Of a stretch of 64,000 nucleotides of DNA, positions 44,420 through 54,841 are shown one piece after another. The position numbers and the translations under genes are program-made. Source of the DNA: Amycolatopsis tucumanensis (GTDB lineage: Bacteria > Actinomycetota > Actinomycetes > Mycobacteriales > Pseudonocardiaceae); the NCBI RefSeq assembly GCF_021654135.1, contig NZ_JAKGSD010000016.1, forward strand, positions 62,001 to 126,000. The letters run 5' to 3'. The notes below the pieces were generated by a model. The model was not told the DNA's origin, ran no database searches, and saw only the letters and a list, made by a program, of their open reading frames with translations. Each line of letters begins with the position of its first letter. Position 1 is the stretch's first letter.

Positions 44420-45553
44420 ATGCCCAAAATTCAGCTGCGCACTTACCACCTGTCGTCGCCTGAGGCGGCCAGCGACTACCTGCCTCGGTGGGAGGCACAC
44501 GTCACGAGCCTTCGGGAGTTCGGCGTCGAAACTCTCGGATTCGCCAAACTTCCCGGAGACCCCTCCGTCGTTGTCGCCGTTGTCAGTTACCCGGACGGGG
44601 CCGATCCGGAGGCGGTCATCCGGGAGTACATGGGCAGTGAAGGGTTCGCCGGAGATATGGCCGGGTTCGACATGCGCCAGATCGAACAGGTGGAGACGGT
44701 GCTGCTGGGAACTAACGAGCCGAGTGACGCGCCGGTGCAGAGGGCGGCCCGGCCGAACGCCGCGCCGCGTGGCGCTGGAAGGCTGCAGGGCAAGGTGGCC
44801 GTCGTCACCGGTGGGGCGCGGGGCCAAGGAGAGGCAGAGGCCCGGCTCTTCGCACGAGAGGGTGCACGCGTCTACCTGTGTGACATCCTCGACGAGCGAG
44901 GTGAAGCGATCGCCGCGGAGATCCGGGAAGCAGGTGGGTGGGCCCGGTTCGTGCACCTGAACATCACCCGGGCCGAGGAGTGGCGGCGCCTCGTCGGTCA
45001 GCTCGAAGAGGAGGCCGGACGCCTCGACATCCTGATCAACAACGCCGGCGTCAATGTCCGTCATGACCTGACCGGCACGTCGGAAGACGACTGGGACAGG
45101 ATCCTGAATGTCAACCTCACCGGGCAGTACCTCGGCATGAAGGAGTGCGCCGCGCTGATGAAGCGCAGCGGCGCAGGCAGCATCGTCAACCTCGGCTCCA
45201 CCGCGGGGATCATGGGGCATCCGGTCGCCGCGTACTCGTCGTCCAAATGGGGTGTCCGCGGACTCACGAAGGCGGCGGCAACCGAGTTCGCACCGGCCGG
45301 TATCCGAGTGAATGCCCTGCACCCCGGGGTCGTCGCGACGCCGATGATGGACGCAGGCAGCGCTCTCTTCGCGGAGCTGGTGCGGCTCACTCCTCTGGGA
45401 CGTGCCGCCGATCCGGACGAACTGGCGGCTGCGGCATTGTTCCTCGCCAGCGACGATGCCGCCTTCGTGACAGGAATCGACCTTCCCGTCGATGGCGGTT
45501 TCAGTGATCTCGCCGCTTACAACCACGTGTGGCACACCATCAACCCGAAGTAG
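44420..45553 (+). CDS. NIPSNAP-like domain fused to an SDR
   Basis: This 377-residue fusion joins two folds. Residues 1-100 ([43 protein letters not shown]) look like a NIPSNAP/ferredoxin-like dimeric barrel domain. A short linker (about 105-122) leads to a classical SDR ([27 protein letters not shown], Ser in NLGSTAGI, Tyr/Lys in YSSSKWGV, ending HTINPK). The Asp in [10 protein letters not shown] suggests NAD. AAAAAGGATG precedes the ATG. Fusion of these two domains is uncommon; the barrel may bind the substrate or promote dimerisation. It follows MarR and probably is its target. Confidence 0.88.
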   Translation: MPKIQLRTYHLSSPEAASDYLPRWEAHVTSLREFGVETLGFAKLPGDPSVVVAVVSYPDGADPEAVIREYMGSEGFAGDMAGFDMRQIEQVETVLLGTNEPSDAPVQRAARPNAAPRGAGRLQGKVAVVTGGARGQGEAEARLFAREGARVYLCDILDERGEAIAAEIREAGGWARFVHLNITRAEEWRRLVGQLEEEAGRLDILINNAGVNVRHDLTGTSEDDWDRILNVNLTGQYLGMKECAALMKRSGAGSIVNLGSTAGIMGHPVAAYSSSKWGVRGLTKAAATEFAPAGIRVNALHPGVVATPMMDAGSALFAELVRLTPLGRAADPDELAAAALFLASDDAAFVTGIDLPVDGGFSDLAAYNHVWHTINPK

Positions 45554-45719
45554 GAATCCGGCTAGCGAGCGGCATCCCAGTCCCGCAGCCGTCGCCGGAA
45601 GGCCATTCCCGACCCGGACTCATGGCGCGGCTGCGGGACACCGTCGGGGAGACCATCGTGCTCCCCCAGCTCACGCCGAGACCGACCTCTCCGGGAACCC
45701 CGCTACCAGCGAGGCTGGG

Positions 45720-46511
45720 TCAGCCCAGTTCCGTCCAGACCGCGCCGGACAACGCGGGCATGCGGGCCGCCTGCCTGCCGAGCGCGAGGGCGGCGGTCCG
45801 GATCGCGGGTCCGAGCGTCGCGGTGTCGACCTCGCCCCGCCGTGTGCTGATCGACAGGCCCGCGATCGGCCTGCCCTCGCGGGGCGTGACGGGTGCCGCC
45901 ACGCACACCACGTCGGGGCCGGATTCCTCGGTCTCATAGGCGATCCCGGCCTCCCGGATCGCCGCCAGCTCGTCCCGCAGCCGTTTGCCGTCGGTGATCG
46001 TGCCCGGCCCCAAGCGCGGCAGCCCCGCCTCGATCACGCGGTCCACGACCCCTGGGTCGGCGAAGGCGAGCAGCGCTTTGCCGACGCCGGTGGCGTGCGC
46101 CGGCATCCGGCCGCCGACGCGCGAACCGAGTGGTGGCGCGGTCCGGCTGCGCAGCTTGATCACGTAGACGACCTCGGTGCCGTCGAGCACGGCCAGGTGC
46201 ACGGTCTGGCGAGTGGCGCTGCGCAGGTCGGACATGTTCGCCATCGCCATCTGCCGCAGCTGGTGCGGGCGCGCGGCCTGCTCACCCAGTTCGAAGAACC
46301 GCAGCCCGATCCGGAACCCGCGCCCGGCCGGCTCCAGGAACCGGTGCTCGACCAGCTCGCGAACGATCCTGGACACGGTCGAGGACGCCAGCCCCGTCCG
46401 GCGCGCGATCTCGCGCACCCCGAGCGCATCGTCGGGGGGCCGGAAGGCCTCGAACACCCGCGACACCCGGGCGATCATCGACGCCGGAGTGTCCCGCTCA
46501 CTGGGGCACAT
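45720..46511 (-). CDS. IclR family regulator of the lower meta-cleavage operon
   Basis: This 263-residue IclR regulator has the N-terminal winged helix [20 protein letters not shown] at about residues 28-47 and the effector domain ([41 protein letters not shown]). It is divergent from the hydratase gene, with 70 bp between starts, so it most likely regulates that operon. The gap 45554-45719 between it and the SDR fusion carries no gene. Confidence 0.9.
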   Translation of the reverse strand: MCPSERDTPASMIARVSRVFEAFRPPDDALGVREIARRTGLASSTVSRIVRELVEHRFLEPAGRGFRIGLRFFELGEQAARPHQLRQMAMANMSDLRSATRQTVHLAVLDGTEVVYVIKLRSRTAPPLGSRVGGRMPAHATGVGKALLAFADPGVVDRVIEAGLPRLGPGTITDGKRLRDELAAIREAGIAYETEESGPDVVCVAAPVTPREGRPIAGLSISTRRGEVDTATLGPAIRTAALALGRQAARMPALSGAVWTELG

Positions 46512-46581
46512 GCTAGGAGCGTGCAGGTCAGCGGCGCACGATGTCAACCAACCGCGTTTCCTCTCACAGGGAGTGTTTTTC

Positions 46582-47373
46582 GTGAGCCCACAGCCCCGCG
46601 TCGCAGAGGCGGCCCGCCTGCTGATGCAGGCCTACGACAGCGGTGTCCCGATCCCGCCGTTCACTGGCCTGACCGTCGAGGACGCCTACGAGGTCCAGCT
46701 GCGCCAGGTCGCGGAGTGGAAGGCGGCGGGCCGCATCGTCAAGGGGCACAAGGTCGGCCTGACCTCGGCCGCGATCCAGCGGCAGCTCGGCGTGGACTCC
46801 CCGGACTACGGTCACCTCTTCGCCGACATGTTCTTCGTGGACGGTCAGCCCATCCCGGCGGACGCCTACCTCAGCCCGCGCGTCGAACCGGAGATCGGAT
46901 TCGTGTTGCGCAAGCCGCTGGCCGGGCCCGGCGTCACCGTCGCCGACGCGCTCGACGCGATCGCCCACGCCGTGGCCGCGCTGGAGATCATCGACTCGCG
47001 CATCGAGGACTGGAAGATCGACCTGCCCAACACGATCGCCGACAACGCCTCCTCCGGCGGCCTGGTCCTCGGCTCGACGCCGCTGCCGCTCGACGCCTTC
47101 GACCCGCGCACCACCGGAGTCGTGCTGCGCCGCAACGGGCGGATCGTGCAGACCGGCGCCGGCGCGGCCGTGCTCGGCTCCCCGGTCAACGCGCTGGCCT
47201 GGCTGGCCAACACGGTCGGCCCGCTCGGAATCACGCTCGGCCCCGGCGCGGTCGTCCTGCCAGGTGCGCTCACCGCGGCAGTCGGCGCCGCGGCCGGAGA
47301 CACCGTCACCGCCACCTTCGCCCACCTCGGCAGCGTCACCGCGACGTTCGCCGGCACCCCCGAGGAGAAGTGA
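46582..47373 (+). CDS. 2-oxopent-4-enoate hydratase family (DmpE/MhpD-like)
   Basis: This fumarylacetoacetase-fold hydratase (263 residues) adds water to 2-hydroxypenta-2,4-dienoate after ring cleavage. Features: [34 protein letters not shown] with the Glu metal ligand, [20 protein letters not shown] and [13 protein letters not shown] start it at GTG 46582 after GGGAG; GTG 46573 in frame is possible. The stop and the next ATG overlap (TGATG). It resembles the protein at 49288 (the decarboxylase) and probably arose by duplication. Confidence 0.9.
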   Translation: MSPQPRVAEAARLLMQAYDSGVPIPPFTGLTVEDAYEVQLRQVAEWKAAGRIVKGHKVGLTSAAIQRQLGVDSPDYGHLFADMFFVDGQPIPADAYLSPRVEPEIGFVLRKPLAGPGVTVADALDAIAHAVAALEIIDSRIEDWKIDLPNTIADNASSGGLVLGSTPLPLDAFDPRTTGVVLRRNGRIVQTGAGAAVLGSPVNALAWLANTVGPLGITLGPGAVVLPGALTAAVGAAAGDTVTATFAHLGSVTATFAGTPEEK

Positions 47374-48278
47374 TGCCCCGCCCCACCGCCGCCATCGTCG
47401 GTCCCGGCAACATCGGCACCGACCTGCTGGTCAAACTGCAGTGCCGGGATGTCTTCGACGTGCGCTACATGATCGGGGTCGACCCGTCCTCCGACGGCCT
47501 GGCCCGCGCCCGCGAGCTCGGCGTCGAGGCCAGCGCGGAAGGCGTGGACTGGCTGCTGGCCCAGCCGGAGCTGCCCGACTTCGTCTTCGAGGCCACCGCC
47601 GCGAAACCGCACTTGGCCAATGCCCCTCGCTACGCCGAAGCCGGGATCCGCGCGATCGACCTGACGCCGGCCGCCGTCGGCCCGTTCGTGTGCCCCGCGG
47701 TCAACCTGGGCGCGCACGCGGAGGCGCCGAACATCAACATGATCACCTGCGGCGGACAGGCGACGATCCCGATCGTGCACGCCGTCTCGCGCGTCACCGA
47801 GGTGCCCTACGCCGAGATCGTCGCGTCGATCTCCTCGCGCTCGGCCGGCCCGGGCACGCGGGCGAACATCGACGAGTTCACCGAGACCACCTCGCACGCG
47901 ATCGAATCCGTGGGCGGCGCCGCGCGGGGCAAGGCCATCATCATCCTGAACCCGGTCGAGCCACCACTGATCATGCGGGACACGGTGTTCTGCGCGATCC
48001 CGAGCGACGCCGACACCGGTGCGATCGCCGAGTCGATCCACCGTGCCGTGGCCGAGGTGCAGACCTACGTGCCCGGCTACCGCCTCAAGTCCGACCCCCA
48101 GTTCGACCGCCCGAGCGAGCTGTGGGACGGGCACGCGCGGGTCGCGGTTTTCCTCGAGGTCGAGGGCAACGGCGACTACCTGCCACCGTGGGCCGGGAAC
48201 CTGGACATCATGACCGCCGCCGCGGTGCGCGCCGGAGAGCTGCTCGCCGCCGGATCGAAGGAGACGACCGCGCGATGA
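47373..48278 (+). CDS. Acetaldehyde dehydrogenase, acylating (DmpF/MhpF-like)
   Basis: This 301-residue enzyme converts acetaldehyde or a homologue to acyl-CoA with NAD+, channelled from the aldolase. Features: [20 protein letters not shown] (Rossmann), [20 protein letters not shown], the catalytic Cys in [33 protein letters not shown] and the dimer region [20 protein letters not shown]. It is coupled on both sides: TGATG with the hydratase and ATGA with the aldolase. Confidence 0.95.
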   Translation: MPRPTAAIVGPGNIGTDLLVKLQCRDVFDVRYMIGVDPSSDGLARARELGVEASAEGVDWLLAQPELPDFVFEATAAKPHLANAPRYAEAGIRAIDLTPAAVGPFVCPAVNLGAHAEAPNINMITCGGQATIPIVHAVSRVTEVPYAEIVASISSRSAGPGTRANIDEFTETTSHAIESVGGAARGKAIIILNPVEPPLIMRDTVFCAIPSDADTGAIAESIHRAVAEVQTYVPGYRLKSDPQFDRPSELWDGHARVAVFLEVEGNGDYLPPWAGNLDIMTAAAVRAGELLAAGSKETTAR

Positions 48279-49291
48279 CGAACCGCGTGCGCATCACCGA
48301 CACCACGCTGCGGGACGGCAGCCACGCCGTGCGCCACCAGTTCACCACGGACCAGGTTCGCGCGGTGGCCGGGGCACTGGACCGGGCCGGGGTCGAGGTC
48401 ATCGAGGTCACCCACGGCGACGGGCTGGCCGGCTCGTCGTTCAACTACGGCTTCTCCAAGGTCCGGGACATGGAACTCGTCGCCGCCGCGGTCGACGAGG
48501 TGCGCCGGGCAAAGATCGCCGTGCTGCTGCTGCCTGGTCTGGGCACGGTCGCGGATCTTCGCGAGGCCGCGGACGCCGGTGCCCGCGTCGCCAGAGTCGC
48601 GACGCACTGCACCGAAGCGGACGTGAGCGTCCAGCACTTCGGCGCGGCCCGCGATCTGGGCCTGGAAACCGTCGGGTTCCTGATGCTCTCGCACATGAAC
48701 TCGCCGGAGGGCCTGGCGAAACAGGCCCGGATCATGACCGACGCGGGATGCGAGTGCGTCTACGTCGTCGACTCCGCGGGCGCGTTGCTGCCCAGCGGCG
48801 TGACCGACCGCGTCACCGCGCTGGTCCAGGAGCTGGGCGAGGACGCCCAGGTCGGGTTCCACGGCCACCAGAACCTGTCCCTCGGGGTCGCGAACTCGCT
48901 CGCCGCGCAGCAAGCGGGCGCCCGCCAGATCGATGGCACGTTGCGCGCTCTCGGTGCGGGCGCGGGCAACTCCCCCACCGAAATCCTCGTCCCGGCGTTC
49001 GACGCACTCGGCGTGGAGACCGGAGTGGACAGTGAACTGATCCTCGCCGCGGCCGAGGAGGTCCTGGCCCCGATGGTGCCCCGGATGCCGGTCGCCGACC
49101 GGGCCGCGATCGTGCAGGGCCGTTACGGTGTCTACAACTCGTTCCTGCTGCACGCCGAAACCGCCGCCCAGAGGTACGGCGTGCCCGCCTACCAGATCCT
49201 GAAGCAAGTCGGCGAACTGCGGTACGTCGGCGGCCAGGAAGACATGATCATCGATGTGGCGATCGGCTTGGCCGAGAAGGAGAACGCATGA
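48275..49291 (+). CDS. 4-hydroxy-2-oxovalerate aldolase (DmpG/MhpE-like)
   Basis: This 338-residue Mn2+-dependent aldolase splits 4-hydroxy-2-oxo acids into pyruvate and an aldehyde. Features: [17 protein letters not shown] (metal-binding Asp, active-site Arg/His), [27 protein letters not shown] and [18 protein letters not shown] (metal-binding His pair), and [19 protein letters not shown]. It forms a channelled complex with the acetaldehyde dehydrogenase encoded just upstream, with ATGA overlap. Confidence 0.95.
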   Translation: MTNRVRITDTTLRDGSHAVRHQFTTDQVRAVAGALDRAGVEVIEVTHGDGLAGSSFNYGFSKVRDMELVAAAVDEVRRAKIAVLLLPGLGTVADLREAADAGARVARVATHCTEADVSVQHFGAARDLGLETVGFLMLSHMNSPEGLAKQARIMTDAGCECVYVVDSAGALLPSGVTDRVTALVQELGEDAQVGFHGHQNLSLGVANSLAAQQAGARQIDGTLRALGAGAGNSPTEILVPAFDALGVETGVDSELILAAAEEVLAPMVPRMPVADRAAIVQGRYGVYNSFLLHAETAAQRYGVPAYQILKQVGELRYVGGQEDMIIDVAIGLAEKENA

Positions 49292-50070
49292 CGACGTGGA
49301 GCATCGACACCGCGGCGGACGTGCTGCTGGCCGCCGAGGCGAAGCGGCGGGACCGCGGGCCGATCACCGAGGAGTGGCCGGAGCTCGACCTGCCGACCGC
49401 CTACCGGGTGCAGAAGCGGCTGATCGAGAGAAAGGTCGAGGCGGGCGAGACGGTCGTCGGCGTCAAGCTGGGACTGACCTCGCGGGCCAAGCAGGAGCGG
49501 ATGGGCATCGACTCGCCACTGACCGCGGTGCTGACCGACGGCTACGTGCTGGCGGCCGACGAGCCCATTCCGCTGGACCAGCTGATCCACCCGCGAGTCG
49601 AGCCGGAGATCGTGTTCGTCATGGGCAAACGCCTGGCGGGCCCGGGCATCACGGCGGCGACCGCGCTGGACGCGGTGGAGAGTGTCCACGCCGGACTCGA
49701 GATCATCGACTCGCGCTACACCGACTTCAAGTTCACGCTGCCCGACGTGGTGGCCGACAACGCCTCCTCGGCGCGGTTCGTGGTGGGCGGCAAGCCGGTA
49801 TCGCCGAAGAACCTGGACCTGGCGCTGGAAGCGTGTGTGCTCACAGTCAACGGCACGGTGACCGACACCGCGACCGGTGCCGCGGTGCAGGGCCATCCGG
49901 CGGAGGCGCTGGCGCTGGCCGCCAACGCACTCGCCGCGAGGGGCGAGGCGATCGAGGCCGGGCAGATCGTACTGACCGGGGGCCTGACCGACGCGGTGTT
50001 CGCGCACGCCGGCGACCAGATCGGTGCCGAGTTCACCTCCCTCGGCTCGGTATTCGTCACCGCGGCCTGA
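49288..50070 (+). CDS. 2-oxo-3-hexenedioate decarboxylase / hydratase family (DmpH-like)
   Basis: This 260-residue fumarylacetoacetase-fold protein is the fourth gene of the lower meta operon, with ATGA overlap to the aldolase. Features: [60 protein letters not shown] and [11 protein letters not shown]. Placement in a DmpE-F-G-H order suggests the oxalocrotonate decarboxylase role; a second hydratase cannot be excluded from sequence. The presence of a decarboxylase would mean the dehydrogenase branch of meta cleavage is also used. Confidence 0.85.
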   Translation: MTTWSIDTAADVLLAAEAKRRDRGPITEEWPELDLPTAYRVQKRLIERKVEAGETVVGVKLGLTSRAKQERMGIDSPLTAVLTDGYVLAADEPIPLDQLIHPRVEPEIVFVMGKRLAGPGITAATALDAVESVHAGLEIIDSRYTDFKFTLPDVVADNASSARFVVGGKPVSPKNLDLALEACVLTVNGTVTDTATGAAVQGHPAEALALAANALAARGEAIEAGQIVLTGGLTDAVFAHAGDQIGAEFTSLGSVFVTAA

Positions 50071-50382
50071 CCGTGACAAGGAAGTTCCGATGCCCCGCTG
50101 AGTCGGCCGAGGCCCGCGAAGGGCTGCCTGGTGGCGGAGAGCGAGACCGCCGCCACGACCGGGATGGCCGCCCTGGAGGACCGTCGCCCGACCACGGTGA
50201 TCGTCACCCTGCTCTTAATCGGCACCTGGAGGAAGATCGGCCTGAAGACGCTTCCCCGTGAGTCGCGCCTGCCACTGCGGCGCACCTTCGAACGCATCAC
50301 GGATCCGGGCTACTGGTTCGAGGTCGCCCTCACCACGGCTCATCCCGACCCAGCAGGCGCGGCGATGCGGTGACGCCTCGCA
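50071..50382. other. Intergenic stretch, no gene called
   Basis: An 80-codon plus-strand frame (50131-50373) has GTG as start and no Shine-Dalgarno, and its sequence (TVIVTLLLIGTWRKIGLKTL) matches nothing I know. It precedes a series of pseudogenes, so this is probably the junction between the meta operon and the decayed module. Confidence 0.4.
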
Positions 50383-50589
50383 TCACGCGCACGACCGATT
50401 TGCCAACTTGGCTCCGCGGAGAAGCGACATCAGCGCGGCCGGTGCCTGCTCGATTCCGTCGGACGCGGTGACCGGGACCTGGAGACGGCCGCTGGTCATG
50501 AGTTCGCGTAACTCGGTCTCGACTGCCGGCGCGCGTTCGAGCTGGTCGGTGACGAGGAAGCCCTCGAGCCGAAGCCGCGGGATGATCAC
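50383..50589 (-). pseudogene. C-terminal fragment of an NADP-dependent MDR oxidoreductase
   Basis: The minus-strand frame RLRLEGFLVTDQLERAP, ELRELMTSGRLQVPVTASDG and IEQAPAALMSLLRGAKLAN matches the C-terminal end of CurA/prostaglandin-reductase-like enzymes. The Rossmann part is absent. It faces the TetR fragment. Confidence 0.65.
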
Positions 50590-50639
50590 GTGGCGATGTC
50601 CGCCGGTCCGGTTTGCGGCCTGCCGGCCCCACCTCCTCG

Positions 50640-50960
50640 CTCAGGTCGGCCTGGAGGTCCTGCAGCGTACAACTTCGAGCTCGGCTGCCTGGTGGGCAAC
50701 CTCGGGCAGGAGGTCGTGTCTTTACCCGACCGCTTCCGCGTACGACTCGAGGAGGTCCTGCGTGGGAGCGCCGGCTCGCGGCCTGCCTCCGGCTGGCGGA
50801 CGAGGCCGGGGAGCTCGCGGCCGGCGCCGATTGCGACCAGCTTTCGGCGTTCTTCTGGATCGGCTGGGAGGGCGCGGTGCTGCGGGCGCGACTGGTGCGC
50901 AGCACCCGGCCGCTCGACGTCTCCATCGCCGGCTTCCTGGCCCGCGCGGCCAGCGATTAG
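50640..50960 (+). pseudogene. C-terminal fragment of a TetR regulator, frameshifted
   Basis: FELGCLVGNLGQEVVSLPDR, then after a frame change ERRLAACLRLADEAGELAAG and QLSAFFWIGWEGAVLRARLV match the C-terminal ligand domain of a TetR subgroup. The HTH is missing. It sits just before the ruined MDR reductase; TetR next to this reductase type is a common pairing. Confidence 0.7.
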
Positions 50961-50984
50961 GCACCGACCCCGCTGACCCACAGC

Positions 50985-51910
50985 CCGAGGAGCAGCACGA
51001 CCTGCCCGAGGGTGACCTGAGTGTCCGCGTCGCCTACAGCACCCTCAACTAGAAGGACGGCCTGGCCATCACCGGCAAGGGGCCCGTCGTGCGGCGGTTC
51101 CCCATGGTGCCCGGCATCGACCTCGCCGGGGTCGTCGAGTCGAGCGGCCACCCGTCGCACTCTGCCGGTGACCGCGTCGTGCTCAACGGCTGGGGTGTCG
51201 GGGAGAGACCCACTGGGGCGGGCTCGCGCAGCGCGCCCGACTGCGAGGCGACTGGCTGGTGCCGTCGCCGGACGGCGTCAGGGAGCAGCAGGCGATGGCG
51301 AGCGGCACGGCTAGCTATACGGCGATGCTCTGCCTCATGGCGCTGGAGCGGCACGGCGTGACGCCCGGCGACGGCGACGTGCTGGTGACGGGCGCCAACG
51401 GAGGGGTGGGCAGCTTCGCGATCTCGCTGCTGAACCGCCACGGCTACTCGGTGATCGCCGCGACCGGCGCCCGGAGCAGGGCGACCACCTGCGGAAATCG
51501 GGCGCGACCAGCATCCTGACCGCGCCGAACGATCCGAGCCGGGACGTCCGCTCGCCAAGGAGCGGTGGGTCGCAGCCATCGACTCCCTCGGCAGCCACAC
51601 CCTCGCCAACGTCTGCGCTGGCACCAGGACCGAGGGCGCCGTGGCGGCCTGCGGCATGGCGCACGGCATGGACCTGCCGGCCACCGTGGCACCGTTCATC
51701 CTGCGCGGCGTGAGCCTGCTCGGCATCAACAGCGTCAACCAGCCCTACGACACGCGCGTCACGACCTGGCAGCGACTGAGCCGGGAGCTCGACCGCGCTC
51801 ATCTCGAGGAGATCAGCCACGACATCGGACTCAGCGAGGCGATCGCGACCGCCGACGAACTGCTCGCCGGCCGGATCCGCGGCCGGGTGATCGCCGACGC
51901 GACCCGCTGA
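50985..51910 (+). pseudogene. Ruined second copy of the MDR reductase (YhdH/AcuI-like)
   Basis: This is a clear paralogue of the gene at 12636-13619. Missing: the N-terminal start. Damage: TAG at 51050-51052 where the intact copy has Tyr (SSLNYKD), frame changes near 51203, 51470 and 51545. Recognisable blocks: [60 protein letters not shown] and, back in frame, HGMDLPATVAPFILRGVSLL to the natural end IRGRVIADATR. Conservation is high, so inactivation is recent or the copy was under selection until lately. Confidence 0.92.
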
Positions 51911-52427
51911 CGAGCGGGGTCGCCTGACCTACCCCCGGATCCGCGACTCCAGCTCGGGTCACACCTAGTCGCGGAGGCGAACTCCTGGTCACGGCCCGCC
52001 GAGGTCATGGGGAGCATGGCGATCACCTCGACGTCCCGCGGTGCCTTGTACTGCACTGGTGAACGGCGAGGAGGTAGGTTCCGCGAGGTCGATCAGCAGC
52101 TGGCCTGTGTCAGTGACACTGTTCGGGTTCACCCTGGCTGGGCTTGGCTTCTGATGACGGTTGCAACCTTCGCTGGCGCAGCAGCCAGCTCACGGCCTCA
52201 TCATGAGGTGACGCGTCCGGTCCAGGCGCTTGCAACGACTTCTTGGGGAACGCAGCTGATGCGATGAAGGAGCGGTCTCTCCGCTCCCGCCGAACGCTGC
52301 AGCCGTATCCCGCTCAGATAAATGACCCTGTCGCGATTTGCGACAGCAGCAGCCGTCACAAGCAGCGTCTACTTACAGCAGCGGCCCCGTCCGAGAGAGG
52401 ACCGCCTCCGGTACCCAAGGAACAACG
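51911..52427 (+). promoter_or_regulatory. Intergenic region with operator at 52329-52345
   Basis: No gene is called. TGTCGCGATTTGCGACA (52329-52345) is a near-perfect copy of the inverted repeat shared with the AcoR-like loci, 82 bp before the small gene at 52428. TACTTA at 52370-52375 could be a -10. A separate imperfect palindrome (GTGTCAGTGACAC) near 52108-52120 is also noted. Confidence 0.65.
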
Positions 52428-52703
52428 ATGTCCAAGAAGCAGCCGGTTCCGCCACTTGCGGCCACCTGTCGAGCACAGGCAATCCTGCGAGCAGTCGCCG
52501 CAGGGCGGGTGCGGATGGTGCTCGGGTGTGAACCCGACCTCTTCATCGATGGTCTCGCCTGCTGCGATCAAGCCATGGCGCATTCGCTCCACCACCTCGG
52601 CTTGATCCGCCCTGCCAGGCCCGGAGGCGTCGGCGATCTGGTCACGGCGACGCTTACCGCCGATGGCGTGGACATGATTCGGATGGGCCCATCAGCGGCT
52701 TGA
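52428..52703 (+). CDS. Small protein of unknown function, 91 aa
   Basis: The frame begins MSKKQPVPPLAATCR at ATG 52428, with AAGGA 7 bases upstream, and ends at 52703. It contains RAVAAGRVRMVLGCEPDLFI, ACCDQAMAHSLHHLGLIRPA and ADGVDMIRMG. There are four Cys but no known metal motif, no membrane segment and no signal peptide. The good ribosome-binding site and the operator just upstream favour a real gene. It is 91 bp from the acyl-CoA synthetase on the same strand. Function not recognised. Confidence 0.6.
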   Translation: MSKKQPVPPLAATCRAQAILRAVAAGRVRMVLGCEPDLFIDGLACCDQAMAHSLHHLGLIRPARPGGVGDLVTATLTADGVDMIRMGPSAA

Positions 52704-52794
52704 GACCGTTGCAGCGGCGGCCACTCGGCCCTGCGGCTGCGCAGCTTCCAGATGGGGTTGAAGTATCCATCGAATTGTCGAACGGAGACGATGC

Positions 52795-54675
52795 ATGGGT
52801 GAGTATCAGGCGGTCCTTGAGCGCAGCCGGCGCGACCCCAGCGGCTTCTGGCTTGAGGCCGCGGAGGCCATCAGCTGGCACCGTCCGCCCACAACCGCGC
52901 TGGATGCGGAGCGGGCGCCATTCTATGGCTGGTTCCCCGACGGGGAGCTCAACACCTCTTACAACGCGCTGGACCGGCACGTGGAGGCTGGCCGGGGCGG
53001 CCTGGCCGCGCTCGTTTACGACTCACCGGTGACGGGGTCGAGCCGTACCTACACCTATGCCGATCTGCGGGACGAGGTCGCCCGGTGCGCCGGTGCCTTG
53101 GCCGGCCTCGGCGTGGTCAAGGGCGACCGTGTCGTCATCTACATGCCGATGGTGCCGGAGGCAGTGATCGCCATGCTCGCCTGTGCCCGGCTCGGCGCGG
53201 TCCACTCCGTGGTGTTCGGCGGGTTCGCGCCCAAGGAGCTGGCCATCCGGATCGACGACTCCGAACCGAAGATCGTTGTCACCGCGTCCTGCGGCATCGA
53301 GCCGCACCGGCTCGTGGAATACAAACCAATCATCGACGAGGCGCTACGCACGACCCGTCACCAGCCGCATAGCGTCGTGGTGCTGCAGCGCGAGCAGTCC
53401 CGCGCGCAGCTCACGCCCCGCGACCGCGACTGGCTGGAGCTGATGGCCGCAGCCGAGCCGGCAGACCCCGTGCCGGTGGCCTCCTGTGACCCGCTCTACA
53501 TCCTCTACACCTCCGGCACGACCGGGCAGCCCAAGGGCGTGGTCCGCGACAACGGCGGTCACGCGGTCGCCCTGGCCTGGTCGATGCGCCACGTCTACGA
53601 CATCCGTGCGGGGGACGTGTGGTGGGCCGCCTCCGACATCGGTTGGGTCGTCGGCCACTCCTACATCGTGTACGCACCGCTACTGGTCGGGGCCACCACA
53701 GTGCTCTACGAGGGTAAACCGGTCGGGACGCCCGACGCTGGTGCGTTCTGGCGCGTGATCGCCGAGCACCGGGTGGAGGCGCTCTTCACCGCGCCGACGG
53801 CGCTACGCGTGATCAAGCGGGAGGACCCGTACGGTGAGCTACTGGCGGGCCACGACCTCTCGCGCTTCACCACGCTGTTCGTGGCTGGAGAGCGGCTCGA
53901 CCCCGAGACCCTGCGCTGGGCCAACGACCTGCTGGACGTGCCCGTGCTCGACCACTGGTGGCAGACCGAGACCGGATGGGCCATCGCGGCGAACCTGCGC
54001 GGAATCGAGCCGATGCCGGTGAAGGCCGGCTCCGCGACGGTGCCGGTGCCGGGCTTCGACGTCCACATCGTCGACGAGGGCGGTGAGCCCGTCCCGACCG
54101 GAACCGAGGGCGCGATCGTGATCCGCCTGCCGCTGCCGCCGGGCGCGCTGCTGACGCTGTGGAACGACGACGAACGCTACATCGACTCGTACCTGAGCAC
54201 TTACCCAGGCAGCTACATCACCGGGGACTCGGGCTACCTTGACGAGGACGGCTACCTGTTCGTCATGGGGCGGATGGACGACGTCATCAACGTCGCCGGT
54301 CACCGGCTCTCTACCGGCGCCATGGAGGAGGTGCTCGCCGCCCACCATGCGGTAGCCGAGTGCGCCGTGATCGGCGTGCCCGATAGCCTCAAGGGACAGG
54401 TCCCGCGCGGCTTGGTCGTGCTCAAAGCCGGTGTTCGGATCGAGGAGGGCGTGCTGCGCGACGAGCTGGTCGCCTCCGTGCGCCGTGAGATCGGACCGGT
54501 TGCGGCGTTCCGCGACGTAGCCGTCGTTGAGGCCCTGCCCAAGACCCGCTCGGGCAAGATCCTGCGCCGCACGATGCGGGGCATCGCTGCCGGGAACGAC
54601 GAGGCACTGCCGGCGACAATCGACGACCCTTCGGCGCTGGACGCCGTGGCCGCCGTCCTGCGGGCGACGCCCTGA
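52795..54675 (+). CDS. Propionyl/acetyl-CoA-synthetase-like acyl-CoA synthetase (PrpE-like)
   Basis: This ANL-superfamily enzyme (626 residues) activates a short carboxylic acid to its CoA thioester with ATP. Key blocks: VIYMPMVPEAVIAMLACARL, the P-loop-like YILYTSGTTGQPKGVVRDNG, WWAASDIGWVVGHSYIVYAP, WWQTETGWAIAANLRG, the Asp in SYITGDSGYLDEDGYLFVMG, RMDDVINVAGHRLSTG hinge and the C-terminal Lys in KTRSGKILRRTMR. ACGGAG precedes the ATG. It lies upstream of the second AcoR-like activator; conversion of a short acid released by oxidation would fit. Confidence 0.93.
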   Translation: MGEYQAVLERSRRDPSGFWLEAAEAISWHRPPTTALDAERAPFYGWFPDGELNTSYNALDRHVEAGRGGLAALVYDSPVTGSSRTYTYADLRDEVARCAGALAGLGVVKGDRVVIYMPMVPEAVIAMLACARLGAVHSVVFGGFAPKELAIRIDDSEPKIVVTASCGIEPHRLVEYKPIIDEALRTTRHQPHSVVVLQREQSRAQLTPRDRDWLELMAAAEPADPVPVASCDPLYILYTSGTTGQPKGVVRDNGGHAVALAWSMRHVYDIRAGDVWWAASDIGWVVGHSYIVYAPLLVGATTVLYEGKPVGTPDAGAFWRVIAEHRVEALFTAPTALRVIKREDPYGELLAGHDLSRFTTLFVAGERLDPETLRWANDLLDVPVLDHWWQTETGWAIAANLRGIEPMPVKAGSATVPVPGFDVHIVDEGGEPVPTGTEGAIVIRLPLPPGALLTLWNDDERYIDSYLSTYPGSYITGDSGYLDEDGYLFVMGRMDDVINVAGHRLSTGAMEEVLAAHHAVAECAVIGVPDSLKGQVPRGLVVLKAGVRIEEGVLRDELVASVRREIGPVAAFRDVAVVEALPKTRSGKILRRTMRGIAAGNDEALPATIDDPSALDAVAAVLRATP

Positions 54676-54841
54676 GCCGGGGTGCTCGACGGTGGGCGTC
54701 CTAGCCGGGAGAGCCCTGCACGGGCCGTTGCTGGAGCACGAGGAGAAGCGCAGCTCCCTGGCCGAGACACCGACCCAGATGCACGTCCACCCCAAATACC
54801 ATCGGCTCGACCAAGCCGGTCGGCTGCTCGGCGCCACCTGA
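54676..54841 (+). other. Short unexplained frame, possible remnant
   Basis: After the synthetase stop one plus-strand frame reads LEHEEKRSSLAETPTQMHVH and PKYHRLDQAGRLLGA before a TGA. It lacks its own start signal and may be the tail of a lost gene. The remaining 54842-55009 shows nothing beyond the promoter described next. Confidence 0.35.

Noticed and set aside
52108-52120. Imperfect palindrome GTGTCAGTGACAC
   Set aside because: Short, with a central mismatch, no second copy found and not next to a clear promoter.
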